A DNA stretch of 64,000 nucleotides from Alkalisalibacterium limincola (lineage in GTDB: Bacteria; Pseudomonadota; Gammaproteobacteria; Xanthomonadales; Xanthomonadaceae): assembly GCF_008017755.1 (NCBI RefSeq), contig NZ_VRTS01000001.1:310001-374000 (forward strand), written 5' to 3'. Positions 9,876 through 18,943 of the stretch are shown in pieces; the stretch's first letter is position 1; each line of letters opens with the position of its first letter. A program made the translations under genes and the position numbers. The notes below the pieces were generated by a model, which saw nothing but the letters and a program-made list of their open reading frames with translations, was not told where the DNA came from and did no database searches.

Positions 9876-11188
9876 GCATCCCCCCTGGCGAGGCGCCGCG
9901 TCACCGCCCGCTCGTGCGCGACAAGCCGCTCTGCCCGCGCCATCTCGGCGGCACCCGGGCCGATGGCACGCAGCCCCTCCCGCGACACCGACTGCACGCT
10001 GATCGTGGTCTGGAAGCTCGAGACCGACACGCCGCTGTAGGCCCGGGCTGCACCGCCCGTCGGCAACACATGGTTGGTGCCGGAGTTGTAGTCGCCCAGC
10101 GCCTCGGGCGCGAAGTCTCCAAGGAACACCGAGCCTGCTGCCTGGACCCGGTCGAGCCACCCCTCCGGTTCGCGCAGCGCGAGGATGAGGTGTTCGGGTG
10201 CGTAGCGGTTGCTGATGTCGAAGGCCTGGTCGAGATCGCGCACCCGCACCAGTCGCGAGGAGGAAAGCGCCTGCACTGCGAGCTCCGCACGCGGAAGCGT
10301 CGCCAGTTGCCGCTCTAGCTCGATGGTGACCGCATCGAGGATTTCCACCGAGTCCGAGAGCAGGAGGACCTGGGAATCCGGGCCGTGCTCGGCCTGCGAA
10401 AGCAGGTCGGCGGCGACGAACTCCGGATCGGCTCCAGAGTCGGCGATGACCAGCACTTCGGAGGGACCGGCCGGCATGTCGATCGCCGCTCCTCCCGCAT
10501 CCTGCGCCACCGCCTGCTTGGCGGCAGTGACATAGGCGTTGCCTGGGCCGAAGAGCTTGTCGCACCTGGGCACCGTGCCGGTACCGTAGGCCATCGCGGC
10601 GATCGCCTGCGCACCGCCCACCCGGAAGACCTTTTCGATTCCGCACAGTTGCGCCGCAACGAGGACCGCGGGGTCCACCCCGCCATCCGGCCGCGGCGGG
10701 CTGCACAGCACCACGTCGCGGCAACCGGCCAGCATCGCCGGGACACCCAGCATCAGTGCCGTGGAAGGCAGCGGTGCCGAGCCCGCCGGCACGTACAGGC
10801 CAACCCGCCCGATGGGTCGGATCACCCGACCGCAGCGCACGCCGGGCGCGGTCTCGATGTCGAATCCCTCGGCCATCCCTGCACGGTGGTAGGTCGCGAT
10901 CCGGTCGCGAGCCGCGACCAGCGCCTCGTAAAGTGCATCGGACACCGCCTGGCGCGCGGCGAGGAACGCGTCGGGCGCGACCTGGATCGCATCGATCTCG
11001 ACCTGGTCGTAGCGCCGCGTCAGGGCCCTGAGGGCTGCGTCGCCGTCCGCACGGACCTGGTCGATGACCCGCGCGGCCGCCACACGCACCGTGGCGTCGA
11101 GCGCCATGGTCGGGCGCTGCAGCACGGCCTCGCGCTCCGCCTCGTCCAGGGCCATCCAGTCCACGCGTCGAACCGTCATGTCGTTCAT
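9872..11188 (-). CDS. hisD: Histidinol dehydrogenase
   Basis: HisD (438 residues) carries out the last two NAD-dependent oxidations, histidinol to histidine. Key stretches are [69 protein letters not shown], the zinc/catalytic region [12 protein letters not shown], and near the C-terminus the catalytic Glu-His block [10 protein letters not shown] and [10 protein letters not shown]. The start is the ATG at 11188 (MNDMTV), overlapping the hisG stop by 4 bp; a second ATG three codons later is possible. Confidence 0.96.
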   Translation of the reverse strand: MNDMTVRRVDWMALDEAEREAVLQRPTMALDATVRVAAARVIDQVRADGDAALRALTRRYDQVEIDAIQVAPDAFLAARQAVSDALYEALVAARDRIATYHRAGMAEGFDIETAPGVRCGRVIRPIGRVGLYVPAGSAPLPSTALMLGVPAMLAGCRDVVLCSPPRPDGGVDPAVLVAAQLCGIEKVFRVGGAQAIAAMAYGTGTVPRCDKLFGPGNAYVTAAKQAVAQDAGGAAIDMPAGPSEVLVIADSGADPEFVAADLLSQAEHGPDSQVLLLSDSVEILDAVTIELERQLATLPRAELAVQALSSSRLVRVRDLDQAFDISNRYAPEHLILALREPEGWLDRVQAAGSVFLGDFAPEALGDYNSGTNHVLPTGGAARAYSGVSVSSFQTTISVQSVSREGLRAIGPGAAEMARAERLVAHERAVTRRLARGDA

Positions 11189-12084
11189 GCCAGCATCTGC
11201 TCCACCGGCAACACCAGCAGCCCGCGGGCACCGATGCGCTTCATGTCCTCGAGCCTCTGCCAGGTCACCTCCTCGCGGCACACCGCTTGCAACGCGATCT
11301 GGTCGCCGCTGTTGTCCAGCCGCATCACCGTCGGTGGCTCGGCATCCGGCAGCAGCTTCAACAGCGCATCCAGCGACTCGCGCGGCGCCTGGCACATCAG
11401 CAGCTTGCTGCCGCGCACCCGCAGCACGCCGTCGAGCCGGCGCAGCAACATCGACGCCAGTTCGGCCCGCTCGTCGGCGAACGGTGTGGCGGGTCCGGCC
11501 AGCACGGCCTGGCTCTCGATGATCACGGCCACCTCCCGCAGCTGGTTGGCCGCCAGGGTGCCGCCGGTGGACACCAGGTCGCAGATCGCCTCGGCCTTGC
11601 CCAGGCGCGGCGCGATTTCGACCGACCCGGCCAGCACGACGACCTCGGCATCGACATCGTGCTCGCGCAACCACCGGCCCAGCAGCTGCGGGTAACTGGT
11701 GGCGATCCGGGTACCCGCCAGCGACTGCGGGCCTTCCCAGTTCCACTCCCGTGGCGCGGCAATGGACAGGCGGCAGCGGCCCGAGCCCAGTTCGCGCAGC
11801 GCGGTGAAGCCCTCCCCCAGGCCCTGCGTGCGTCGCTCCTCGGCCTGCTCCTCCAGCACGTTGAGGCCGACCACGCCGAGGTCGCACACGCCCTCTGCGA
11901 TCAGTCCGGGGATGTCGTCATCCCGGACCAGCAGCAGGTCGATGGGCAGCGACTCGCCGTAGCAGAACAGCCGGTCGCGGCTCTCGCGAAAGCTCAGCCC
12001 GGCACGCGCCAGCAGCTCACGGGCGGGATCGGCCAGGCGGCCGGACTTCTGGATGGCAATGCGTAAGCGGTCGCGCGACTTCAT
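11185..12084 (-). CDS. hisG: ATP phosphoribosyltransferase, long form
   Basis: HisG (299 residues) commits ATP and PRPP to histidine synthesis. The N-terminal catalytic domains include [55 protein letters not shown] and the PRPP-loop-like [14 protein letters not shown]. The last about 75 residues ([18 protein letters not shown] to the end) are the ACT-like regulatory domain of the long HisGL form, so no HisZ partner is expected and feedback inhibition by histidine is likely. A GGAGG Shine-Dalgarno lies just before the ATG. It is separated by 31 bp from the regulator gene upstream. Confidence 0.96.
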   Translation of the reverse strand: MKSRDRLRIAIQKSGRLADPARELLARAGLSFRESRDRLFCYGESLPIDLLLVRDDDIPGLIAEGVCDLGVVGLNVLEEQAEERRTQGLGEGFTALRELGSGRCRLSIAAPREWNWEGPQSLAGTRIATSYPQLLGRWLREHDVDAEVVVLAGSVEIAPRLGKAEAICDLVSTGGTLAANQLREVAVIIESQAVLAGPATPFADERAELASMLLRRLDGVLRVRGSKLLMCQAPRESLDALLKLLPDAEPPTVMRLDNSGDQIALQAVCREEVTWQRLEDMKRIGARGLLVLPVEQMLA

Positions 12085-12115
12085 GTCGCCTCCGGGTCGG
12101 TAAGCGGGGGGGAAT

Positions 12116-12451
12116 TCAGTGGGATGCTTCGGATGGGTCGACGGCCGGGACGTCGGCGCAGCGCTCGGCGGCCCGGCGATAGCCGCCGGCGCCGAACTCG
12201 ACGCTGCGCGCCACCCGCCCCACGGTGGTCACGCTGACGCCGGTGAGGTCGTGGATCTCCCGGTAGGGGACCCCCTGCAGGATCAGAGGGACCACCCGCC
12301 AGCGATCGGCGAGCGCCTGCATTTCCGCCGGGGTGCACAGGTCGGTCAGGAATGCCCTGATCTCCTCCGGCCCTTCCAGGGAGTCCAGGGCCTCGCACAA
12401 CGCGTCGAGCTGTTGCGCGGGTGAGGTGTCGTTGGCGGTGCGCCGTTTCAT
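12116..12451 (-). CDS. TrpR/YerC-family transcriptional regulator, probable repressor of the his operon
   Basis: A 111-residue protein of the TrpR/YerC/YecD family. After a short polar N-terminus comes a helical core ([38 protein letters not shown]) and a helix-turn-helix: [28 protein letters not shown], about residues 57-85. In TrpR this region reads the operator. It is the first gene of the his operon, so it probably acts on its own promoter, where an inverted repeat sits 10-29 bp before its start. Histidine or a histidine-charged state as co-repressor is an inference. I recall HisR as a name used for such proteins in xanthomonads but give no symbol. Confidence 0.85.
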   Translation of the reverse strand: MKRRTANDTSPAQQLDALCEALDSLEGPEEIRAFLTDLCTPAEMQALADRWRVVPLILQGVPYREIHDLTGVSVTTVGRVARSVEFGAGGYRRAAERCADVPAVDPSEASH

Positions 12452-12460
12452 TCCGCACAG

Positions 12461-12480
12461 TGTAATAGCGCGTTATTACA
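12461..12480. promoter_or_regulatory. Inverted repeat, candidate operator of the his operon
   Basis: TGTAATA-GCGCGT-TATTACA is a perfect 7-bp inverted repeat with a 6-bp centre, 10-29 bp upstream of the regulator ATG and about 85 bp before the divergent diguanylate cyclase. It is AT-rich in a very GC-rich genome. Size and symmetry fit a site for a dimeric TrpR-like repressor. Confidence 0.65.
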
Positions 12481-12502
12481 TTAGCAAGCACTTCCTGGCC
12501 AA
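12473..12502 (-). promoter_or_regulatory. Candidate sigma-70 promoter of the his operon
   Basis: Reading the minus strand, TTGGCC (12502-12497) and TAATAA (12478-12473) are separated by 18 bp and could be the -35 and -10 boxes. The -10 box lies inside one arm of the inverted repeat, so bound repressor would block polymerase. The leader would be very short. Confidence 0.4.
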
Positions 12503-12564
12503 CTTTCCGTGGCGGCCGGGAACGGGTACTGTTCGCGCATCGATCCGGGGGGAGGCGGTAACGC

Positions 12565-14405
12565 GTGCTGCGAGCAGCGATAGGTGCATTGTTGGCCGTG
12601 TTCGCCTGCGCGCTGGCCGCCCTGGCCCTGCCAGGCAGCGCGCTGGCCGCCACGGCGCATACCGCCACGCTGGCTCCCGGGGACGAGACCGTGGTCCTCG
12701 CGCCCTACATGCGCTGGCACTACGAGGAGGATGCCCGCGCCAGTTCGGCGGTCATGTTCGAAGCCCTGGCCGACGATGGCTTCCAGCCCCTGCCCGACGG
12801 TCGCACGACCTTCGGTTTCCGCGCGGGCGCGTTCTGGTTCCATGCCAGGGTGGTCAACCAGGACCCCACCCAGATCCGGCGACTCCTGGTCCAGCAATAC
12901 CCGCTCAGCGATCGCATCGACCTGTACGTGCGCTACCGCGACGGCCACGTCGTGCACCAGGCCTCCGGTGACAGCCTGCCGTTCTCGAGCCGATCGGTGG
13001 CCTACCGGCACCCCAACTTCTGGATCGACCTGCCCATCGGCGAACCGGTCGACCTTCTGGTGCGGGTGAAGAGCGAAAGCTCGATGCAGGTCCCGCTGGT
13101 GCTTTACACGCCGACGGCATTCACCGAGCTGGCCAACAACGCCCAGTTGGGCATGGGCCTGTACTACGGCATCCTGCTGGCGCTGTTCTTCTACAACCTG
13201 ATCCTGTGGCTGAGCCTTCGCGACCCGAGCTACTTCTGGTACATGTTCCACGTCGCCGGCTTCGGCCTGGTGCTGTTTTGCCTCAACGGCCTGGCCTTCG
13301 AATACTTCTGGCCCAATTCCGCCTGGCTGCAGGACAAATCGGTACCGGTGTCGATCTGCATCTCGCAGATCGGCATGCAGCAGTTCGCGCGCGTGTTCCT
13401 CGGGCTGCGCGAACGCTGGCGGATGGGCGACATCGCCTGCACGGCGATCATCGGCTTCTTCTTCCTCTGGGGCCTGGCGTCGATGCTGCTGCCCTATCGC
13501 ATCGCGACCCCGATCGCGTCCGCCGCGGTCCTGCCCAGCGTGGCCTGGATCGCCGTGGTCACCTTCGTCACGCTGCGCCGTGGCTACCGGCCAGCCGCCC
13601 TCTTCCTGCTCGCCTGGGGCGTGTTCCTCCTGGGCACGGCGACCTTCACCCTGGTCGCCTTCGGCGTCCTGCCGAAGATGTTCATCACCGAGTACGGCGT
13701 GCAGATCGGCTCGGCGATGGAGATGATCCTGCTGTCGTTCGCACTCGCCTACCGCTATGCCGCGCTGCGCAGCGAGAACGAACGCATCGTCCATGAGGCC
13801 AAGCAGCACCTCGAACACAGCGTGAGCATGCGCACCGGCGAGCTGAGTTCAGCCCTGGAGGAACTGGCCGAGGTCAACAGCCGCCTGCGCGAGTCGAACC
13901 GTCGCGACGCACTCACCGGCACCTTCAACCGTCGCTGGTTCATGGCCGAGTTCGAACGCCTGCTGGTCGATGCACGCGAGGACCAGCGACCGCTCGGCCT
14001 GCTGATGATCGACATCGACTACTTCAAGCGCATCAACGACACCCATGGGCACATGGTGGGCGATGAATGCCTGCGCCAGGTCGCCCGCAACATGCAGGCC
14101 CAGCTGCAGCAGCACGACGCGCTGGTGGCACGCTTCGGCGGCGAGGAGTTCGTCGTGGCACTGCGCGACCTCGACCAGGTCGAATCCATGCAGGTGGCAC
14201 AGGCACTGTGCGCGTCGATCGCCGCATCGCCTTGCGCATGCGCGACCTGCTCCTGCCACTGACGCTCAGCATCGGCGCGTACTCGGTCCCGCCGCGCGAG
14301 CCGGTCAGCCCGGACGAGGCGATCCGGCGCGCGGACGCGGCCCTCTACGAGGCCAAGGATGCCGGCCGCAACTGCGTGCGCGGCCCCAGCACGCTACAGG
14401 CCTGA
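12565..14405 (+). CDS. 7TMR-DISM-type membrane diguanylate cyclase (frameshifted near the end)
   Basis: The start is the GTG at 12565, preceded by a strong GGGGGGAGGCGG. Residues 1-29 are a signal peptide. About 30-185 form a periplasmic 7TMR-DISM extracellular domain, about 190-400 hold seven membrane helices (GMGLYYGILLALFFYNLILW onward), then comes a short coiled coil (SALEELAEVNSRLRESNRRD). The GGDEF domain has DALTGTFNRRWF, the metal Asp in LLMIDIDYFKRINDTHGH and the active GGEEF loop. The RxxD inhibitory site is replaced by QQHD. The frame breaks near 14221; adding one base joins RIALRMRDLLLPLTLSIGAY and EAKDAGRN, completing the domain. It makes c-di-GMP from GTP in response to an unknown periplasmic signal. 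Confidence 0.85.
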
Positions 14406-16361
14406 ACCGCCCCCGCGCATCGCCTGCGCGGGCTCATCCCCCGCGCGGGCGCGCGCCGCTGAAAGCAGCCGGCCCGACGCGACCAGCCGGACCGCCGTCT
14501 GCACTTCGGCATCCATGGCGCGGTCGAAACGCATGAACGGGATCTCCTCGCGCAGTGCGTCGAGCGCGGCGCTGACGGCGTTGCCCGGGGTGAACTCCGC
14601 GCTTTCGGCAAGCTCGCGTCGCAGGCCTTCCACTTCGGCGAGGAAGGCCGCGCGGTCCTCGTGCCCCACGGGGGGCGCTCCGTGCACCTTCGAGGCCAGG
14701 GATTCGGCGTCGCCGCTGCGCGCGAGCTCGCGCGCCGCATTGATCATGTCGCGACGGAAGTCCAGCGCCTGGGCTGCCACGTAGGCTTCCAGGCCCAGCA
14801 CCTTCCCCAGGTCGGCGCACATGTCGAGCACGTGGCGGGCCTCGTTCGCACCCATCGACACGTGGTCCTCGGCATTCGCGCTGGTGGGCACCGAGTACAC
14901 CGAGGCCGGATGCGCCCGGGTGGCGAGGTCGTTGACGATCGCCGCCGCCGTGTACTGCACGATCATGCATCCGGACTCGGTCGCGTCCTCGTTGCCGATC
15001 AGGAACGGCGGCAGGCCATCGGAGGTCGCCGGGTCGACCAGCTTGTTCAGGCGCCGCTCCGAGATCGAGGCAAGCACCGGGATGGCGGCCTTGATGTAGC
15101 TCATCGCCAGCGCCAGGGGCATGCCATGGAAGTGGCCCGCCGAGACGACGCGGTCCTCGATCGGCATGTCCTCGGAGACATGGCCGGGAAACACGAGCGG
15201 GTTGTCGGTGACCGCGTTGAGCTCGATGTCGTGCACCCGCTGCGCCTGCGCCAGCGCATCGCGCACCGCGCCGTGCACCTGAGGGACACAGCGCAGCGAA
15301 TAGCTGTCCTGCGGTTGGTGCTTCTTGCCGCCGCGGAACGGCCGGAAACGCTGGTAGAAGCGCTCGCGCCCGTGCCGCTGGCCCAGCGGCACCCAATCCC
15401 AGCCGATGTCGAAGCGCAGCGCCTGCTGCTCCGCTGTCTGCCAGCTGTCGGGCTGCCAGGGCCGGAAGCGCGGCACGAGGTGGTAGGGGATGTCGGCCAG
15501 GGTGGAACCATCCAGCAGCTCGCGCAGGTTGGCCGCCACATCGACCTGGCCCGGGTGCGGGCGCAGCGCGTGGACGGCCTCCCGGAACGCGCCCAGGCGT
15601 CCGGCGAACGCATCGACCGTCATCGCCGCGGCCAGGTCCGCCGTGTCCAGGAGCTGCTCGAGCTGGTCGAGCGCCAGGACGCCGCAGGCCAGCATCTGCG
15701 CGGTGCCGTTGTTGAGGGCGAGCCCCTCCTTGTACGACAGTTCCACCGGCGAAAGCCCGGCGCGACGCAGCGCCTCGCCACCGGGGACGCGCTCGCCGTC
15801 GAGGAAGGCTTCGCCGCCGCCCAGCAGCACGATCGCCAAGTGCGAGAGCGGTGCCAGGTCGCCGCTTGCGCCGACCGATCCCAGCTTCGGCACCACCGGC
15901 ACGATGCCGGCGTTGAGCATGTCGACCATGGCCTGCAGCGTCTGCACGCGAATCCCGGAGTGGCCCTTCATCAGCGTGTTGATGCGGATGACGAGCATGG
16001 CCCGCACCACGTCGGCCGCGAACGGCTCGCCCACGCATACGGCGTGGGTGATGATCAGGTTGCGCTGCAGTTCCGAATGCAGCGAGCCCGCGTCGGGGTC
16101 GCGCGTGGCCCCGGGCAGCTCGTCACGCAGGCGGTGCGCGCCCAGCAGACGGTCGGCATTGCTGCCGAATCCGGTGGAAACGCCGTAGATGGGTTCCTGC
16201 TGGCGAACCTGCTCGGCGAGGAAATCGGCCGCGCGGCGCACCTGCTCCAGCTGGCCGGCATCGAGCTCGGCCCGCGCCCCGCGGGCCACCGCCACGACGT
16301 GGCCGCGGGTCAGCGAGCGGCCGTCGAGGCGGATCGTCTCGTTGTGGGCTTCATTCGACAT
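14394..16361 (-). CDS. HAL/PAL/TAL-family aromatic amino acid ammonia-lyase, enlarged
   Basis: The 655-residue protein has the MIO-forming tripeptide in [14 protein letters not shown] (about residue 165), the catalytic Tyr loop [18 protein letters not shown], the [15 protein letters not shown] block, and TDNPLVFPG. Family members release ammonia from His, Phe or Tyr to give the arylacrylate. The selectivity segment reads [11 protein letters not shown]; a His here, as in the SH of HutH, favours histidine, but this is inference. It is about 140 residues longer than HutH, with an insert before the QDSYSLRC block rich in Arg/Trp/Gln. There are no hutU/I/G genes nearby. It overlaps hisS by 11 bp and is probably co-transcribed with it. 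Confidence 0.85.
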   Translation of the reverse strand: MSNEAHNETIRLDGRSLTRGHVVAVARGARAELDAGQLEQVRRAADFLAEQVRQQEPIYGVSTGFGSNADRLLGAHRLRDELPGATRDPDAGSLHSELQRNLIITHAVCVGEPFAADVVRAMLVIRINTLMKGHSGIRVQTLQAMVDMLNAGIVPVVPKLGSVGASGDLAPLSHLAIVLLGGGEAFLDGERVPGGEALRRAGLSPVELSYKEGLALNNGTAQMLACGVLALDQLEQLLDTADLAAAMTVDAFAGRLGAFREAVHALRPHPGQVDVAANLRELLDGSTLADIPYHLVPRFRPWQPDSWQTAEQQALRFDIGWDWVPLGQRHGRERFYQRFRPFRGGKKHQPQDSYSLRCVPQVHGAVRDALAQAQRVHDIELNAVTDNPLVFPGHVSEDMPIEDRVVSAGHFHGMPLALAMSYIKAAIPVLASISERRLNKLVDPATSDGLPPFLIGNEDATESGCMIVQYTAAAIVNDLATRAHPASVYSVPTSANAEDHVSMGANEARHVLDMCADLGKVLGLEAYVAAQALDFRRDMINAARELARSGDAESLASKVHGAPPVGHEDRAAFLAEVEGLRRELAESAEFTPGNAVSAALDALREEIPFMRFDRAMDAEVQTAVRLVASGRLLSAARARAGDEPAQAMRGGGSGL

Positions 16362-17730
16362 GCATCACCCTCGCCTGCTCAAGCTCCACCTTCAAGGCGC
16401 CACCCAGCTCCCCGCGCCCCACCTCGAACTGTTCGCCGCGGCGCAGGTCCTTGACCGTCACCACGCCCCGCGCCGCCTCGTCCTCGCCGGACAGCACGAC
16501 GAACCGGATGCCGGCGCGGTCCGCGTACTGGAACTGCTTGGCCAGCTTCTTCGGCTCGAGCTGCACCTCGGTGTTGATGCCCGCCGCGCGCAACTGCTGC
16601 GCCAGCGCCAGGCTGTCCTCCACGCGCGCATCGTCCATCAGGGCCACCAGTGCCTTGACGGTGGACTCGGCGGTCGAGACGATGCCCGCCTCGCGCAATT
16701 GCCAGAACAGGCGCGTGAGGCCGATCGAGATGCCGACGCCGGGCAGGTGGGACTTCGTGTAGTTCTCCGCCAGGTTGTCGTAGCGACCACCCGAGCAGAT
16801 GGAACCGATCTGGGGATACTCGTCCAGCGTGGTCTCGTACACCGTGCCCGTGTAGTAATCCAGGCCACGCGCGATCGAAAGGTTGATCGCGACCGCATCG
16901 TCGGGGACGCCGAAGGCCTGGACCAGCGAAAGCACCTCGCGCAGTTCCGCCACGCCTTCCTCGAAGCTCGCGCTGCCCCCACCAAGCACGTCGAGTCGGG
17001 CCAGGCCGTCGGCCAGGCCACTGGATCGGATCGCGACGAAATCCATGATGGCGCGCACCACCTCGTCGGCCAGGCCGAAATCCGGGCCGGTCAGCGTTTC
17101 GAAGACCGCTTCCGGGCCTCGCTTGTCGAGCTTGTCGACCTCGCGCAGCACAAGCATCTGCTGCTCGCCGTCGGCCACGCCCTGGCCTTCGAAGAAGCCG
17201 CGCATCAGCTTGCGGTTGTTGATCTGGATCGTGAACGGTCCGATGTCCAGGTCGCTGAACACGGCGTGGATCACCGCCGGGATCTCGGCATCGAAGCGCA
17301 GCCCCAGCGTGTCCTTGCCGATCACGTCGATGTCGCACTGGTAGAACTCGCGGAAACGACCACGCTGGGCGCGTTCGCCCCGGTAGACGCGCTGCATCTG
17401 GTAGCGCTTGAACGGGAACGCGAGCTCATGCTCGTACTGCGCCACGTAGCGCGCCAGCGGCACGGTCAGGTCGAAGCGCATCGCCAGCTCGGGCAGCCCC
17501 TCCCCGCCCTTCTCGAGCGCCCCCGTGGACTGCACGAAATACACCTGGCGTTCGGTCTCCCCACCGGTCTTGGTCAACAGGACATCGGAGAGCTCCATCA
17601 CCGGGGTTTCCACCGGCAGGAAGCCGAAGCGCTCGTAGTTGCGCCGGATCACGTCGAGCATGCGCTGGAACGCGATCTGGTCGCGCGGCAGCAGCTCCAT
17701 GACGCCGGGCATGGTGCGGGGCTTGATCAA
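16351..17730 (-). CDS. hisS: Histidyl-tRNA synthetase
   Basis: A class II synthetase. I chose the TTG at 17730 because a GGAG lies 7 bases upstream and the product (459 residues) then begins [17 protein letters not shown], as in relatives; an ATG at 17763 adds 11 residues. Motif 2 is the [13 protein letters not shown] region, the histidine loops are [13 protein letters not shown] and [11 protein letters not shown], and motif 3 is [13 protein letters not shown]. The C-terminal anticodon domain follows ([17 protein letters not shown]). It charges tRNA-His and lies upstream of the ammonia-lyase gene, which it overlaps by 11 bp. Confidence 0.95.
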   Translation of the reverse strand: MIKPRTMPGVMELLPRDQIAFQRMLDVIRRNYERFGFLPVETPVMELSDVLLTKTGGETERQVYFVQSTGALEKGGEGLPELAMRFDLTVPLARYVAQYEHELAFPFKRYQMQRVYRGERAQRGRFREFYQCDIDVIGKDTLGLRFDAEIPAVIHAVFSDLDIGPFTIQINNRKLMRGFFEGQGVADGEQQMLVLREVDKLDKRGPEAVFETLTGPDFGLADEVVRAIMDFVAIRSSGLADGLARLDVLGGGSASFEEGVAELREVLSLVQAFGVPDDAVAINLSIARGLDYYTGTVYETTLDEYPQIGSICSGGRYDNLAENYTKSHLPGVGISIGLTRLFWQLREAGIVSTAESTVKALVALMDDARVEDSLALAQQLRAAGINTEVQLEPKKLAKQFQYADRAGIRFVVLSGEDEAARGVVTVKDLRRGEQFEVGRGELGGALKVELEQARVMHVE

Positions 17731-17876
17731 GTCCGTACTCCGGATGCTGGGGCAAACCGCCATTCTAACCGCTGGGCACCGGCCTTGACCCGGCTCGCGG
17801 GCCAGCCCGTGGAGCATGGGCGGGAGAAATATGTTGCCAGCCGGGGCGAGCCCCCCTAGAATGTGCGGCTCGAAGT

Positions 17877-17953
17877 CGGGGTGTAGCTCAGCCTGGTAGA
17901 GCGCTACGTTCGGGACGTAGAAGTCGCAGGTTCAAATCCTGTCTCCCCGACCA
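17877..17953 (+). tRNA. tRNA-Pro (anticodon CGG)
   Basis: A 77-base cloverleaf with encoded CCA. The acceptor begins C1 paired to G72, which is characteristic of bacterial tRNA-Pro, and has one T-T mismatch at the sixth pair. The D-arm is GCTCAGCCTGGTAGAGC, the anticodon stem CTACG/CGTAG closes the loop TTCGGGA giving anticodon CGG, and the T-arm is GCAGGTTCAAATCCTGT. It reads CCG codons. A terminator follows. Confidence 0.97.
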
Positions 17954-17963
17954 ATTCGATGCC

Positions 17964-17990
17964 AAGGCCCGCCGATCGGTGGGCCTTTTG
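17964..17990. terminator. Rho-independent terminator after tRNA-Pro
   Basis: AAGGCCC (17964-17970) and GGGCCTT (17981-17987) form a stem that can extend into GCCGATCGGT, followed by T residues. It ends the tRNA transcript and can also serve the barrel gene arriving from the right. Confidence 0.75.
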
Positions 17991-18005
17991 CGTTTTCCCG
18001 GCGCC

Positions 18006-18935
18006 TCAGAACGCGATGACGCCCTCGAACATGATGAACCGGTAGCTGTAGCGGTCCCGCTGCGCGCTCGTCGACACCGGGGTGTCCGAGTAGCCGACGT
18101 TGATCCGCACCCAGCTGTCGCGCCAGCGCGGGCTTTCGTAGCCGGCCTGCAGCAGGCGCGCACGCCTGGAGTCCTCGGCCGCCGTTCGCTGCCGTCCGAC
18201 GCCCGCCACGGCATTGAACTGGTGGCCGGAGACGAACCTGCGCCAACCTACCGCGGGAATGACATCGACGTACCAGGCCGGCGAGAAGTAGTCGCCGAGG
18301 TTCGGTTCGGAATTGCGGTGGTAGCGCGTGCGCAGCTGCAGGCTCAGTCCCTGCTCGCGCCACACGGAGAGCACGCCGTTGGCACGCAGGTGCACGCGCC
18401 GGTTGCCGTCGTCGAAATCCTGCCAGCCCGCCAGGCCGGTCACGCTCGCGCGCTCCCCAAGCGGTTGGTCGATCGCCGCGCCCAGGAAGGTCACGACCTG
18501 TTCGCGTTCCACGCCCTGCCGCGTCTCCAGCAACTCGCGTTCGATGAACAGCTCGCGACGGCGCGGACCTTCCGTGTTCATGGCCGCCGAGCCGAGCAAC
18601 CGGTCCCCGTTGGTTCCCGGCGACACCCGCCACCGCCAGGTGTCGTCGTCGATGTCGCCCGAACCCAGCGTGCCGGCAGCCTGGAAGTAGACGCGCTGTT
18701 CCTCGTGGGACCAGCCAGGCGCGACGAAGCGCGCCTGCTCGACCTTGGCGCCGACCCAGTGCTCGCGATCCCGGCGCTGGAAGTCCCAGCCCAGGCCGAA
18801 CCGGGTGAGTTCGGCGCCATCGGCGTCGGAGGAATGGAAACCATCCACCCGCAGCGCCTGGTGGCCCTCCTCCCCCGCCGCCGACGCGCCGGGAACTCCC
18901 ACCAGGCCAAGCACCAGTGCACCCAGCGAAAACAT
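18006..18935 (-). CDS. Outer-membrane beta-barrel protein linked to polysaccharide synthase
   Basis: The 309-residue product starts MFSLGALVLGLVGVPGASAAG, a signal peptide, and then shows alternating strands rich in aromatics and ends in phenylalanine (FIMFEGVIAF), as in outer-membrane barrels. About two-thirds along, NLGDYFSPAWYVDVIPAVGW resembles the GGYFSPQRY strand of BcsC/PgaA-type polysaccharide porins. It lies 8 bp downstream of a membrane glycosyltransferase, so it may be the export pore for that polymer. The tetratricopeptide scaffold of BcsC or PgaA is absent. A YaiO-like barrel is the nearest comparison I can offer. I do not know the polymer. Confidence 0.6.
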   Translation of the reverse strand: MFSLGALVLGLVGVPGASAAGEEGHQALRVDGFHSSDADGAELTRFGLGWDFQRRDREHWVGAKVEQARFVAPGWSHEEQRVYFQAAGTLGSGDIDDDTWRWRVSPGTNGDRLLGSAAMNTEGPRRRELFIERELLETRQGVEREQVVTFLGAAIDQPLGERASVTGLAGWQDFDDGNRRVHLRANGVLSVWREQGLSLQLRTRYHRNSEPNLGDYFSPAWYVDVIPAVGWRRFVSGHQFNAVAGVGRQRTAAEDSRRARLLQAGYESPRWRDSWVRINVGYSDTPVSTSAQRDRYSYRFIMFEGVIAF

Positions 18936-18943
18936 GGGCCGCC

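Noticed and set aside
8775-11231. hisC reading as one 818-residue protein including a long extension over hisD
   Set aside because: The extension is out of frame with hisD and reads as low-complexity Arg/Gly/Ala. The ATG at 9875, overlapping the hisD stop, gives a normal HisC.
14394-16361. Ammonia-lyase as part of a histidine-utilisation operon
   Set aside because: No hutU, hutI, hutG or hutC lies nearby; the neighbours are hisS and a diguanylate cyclase.
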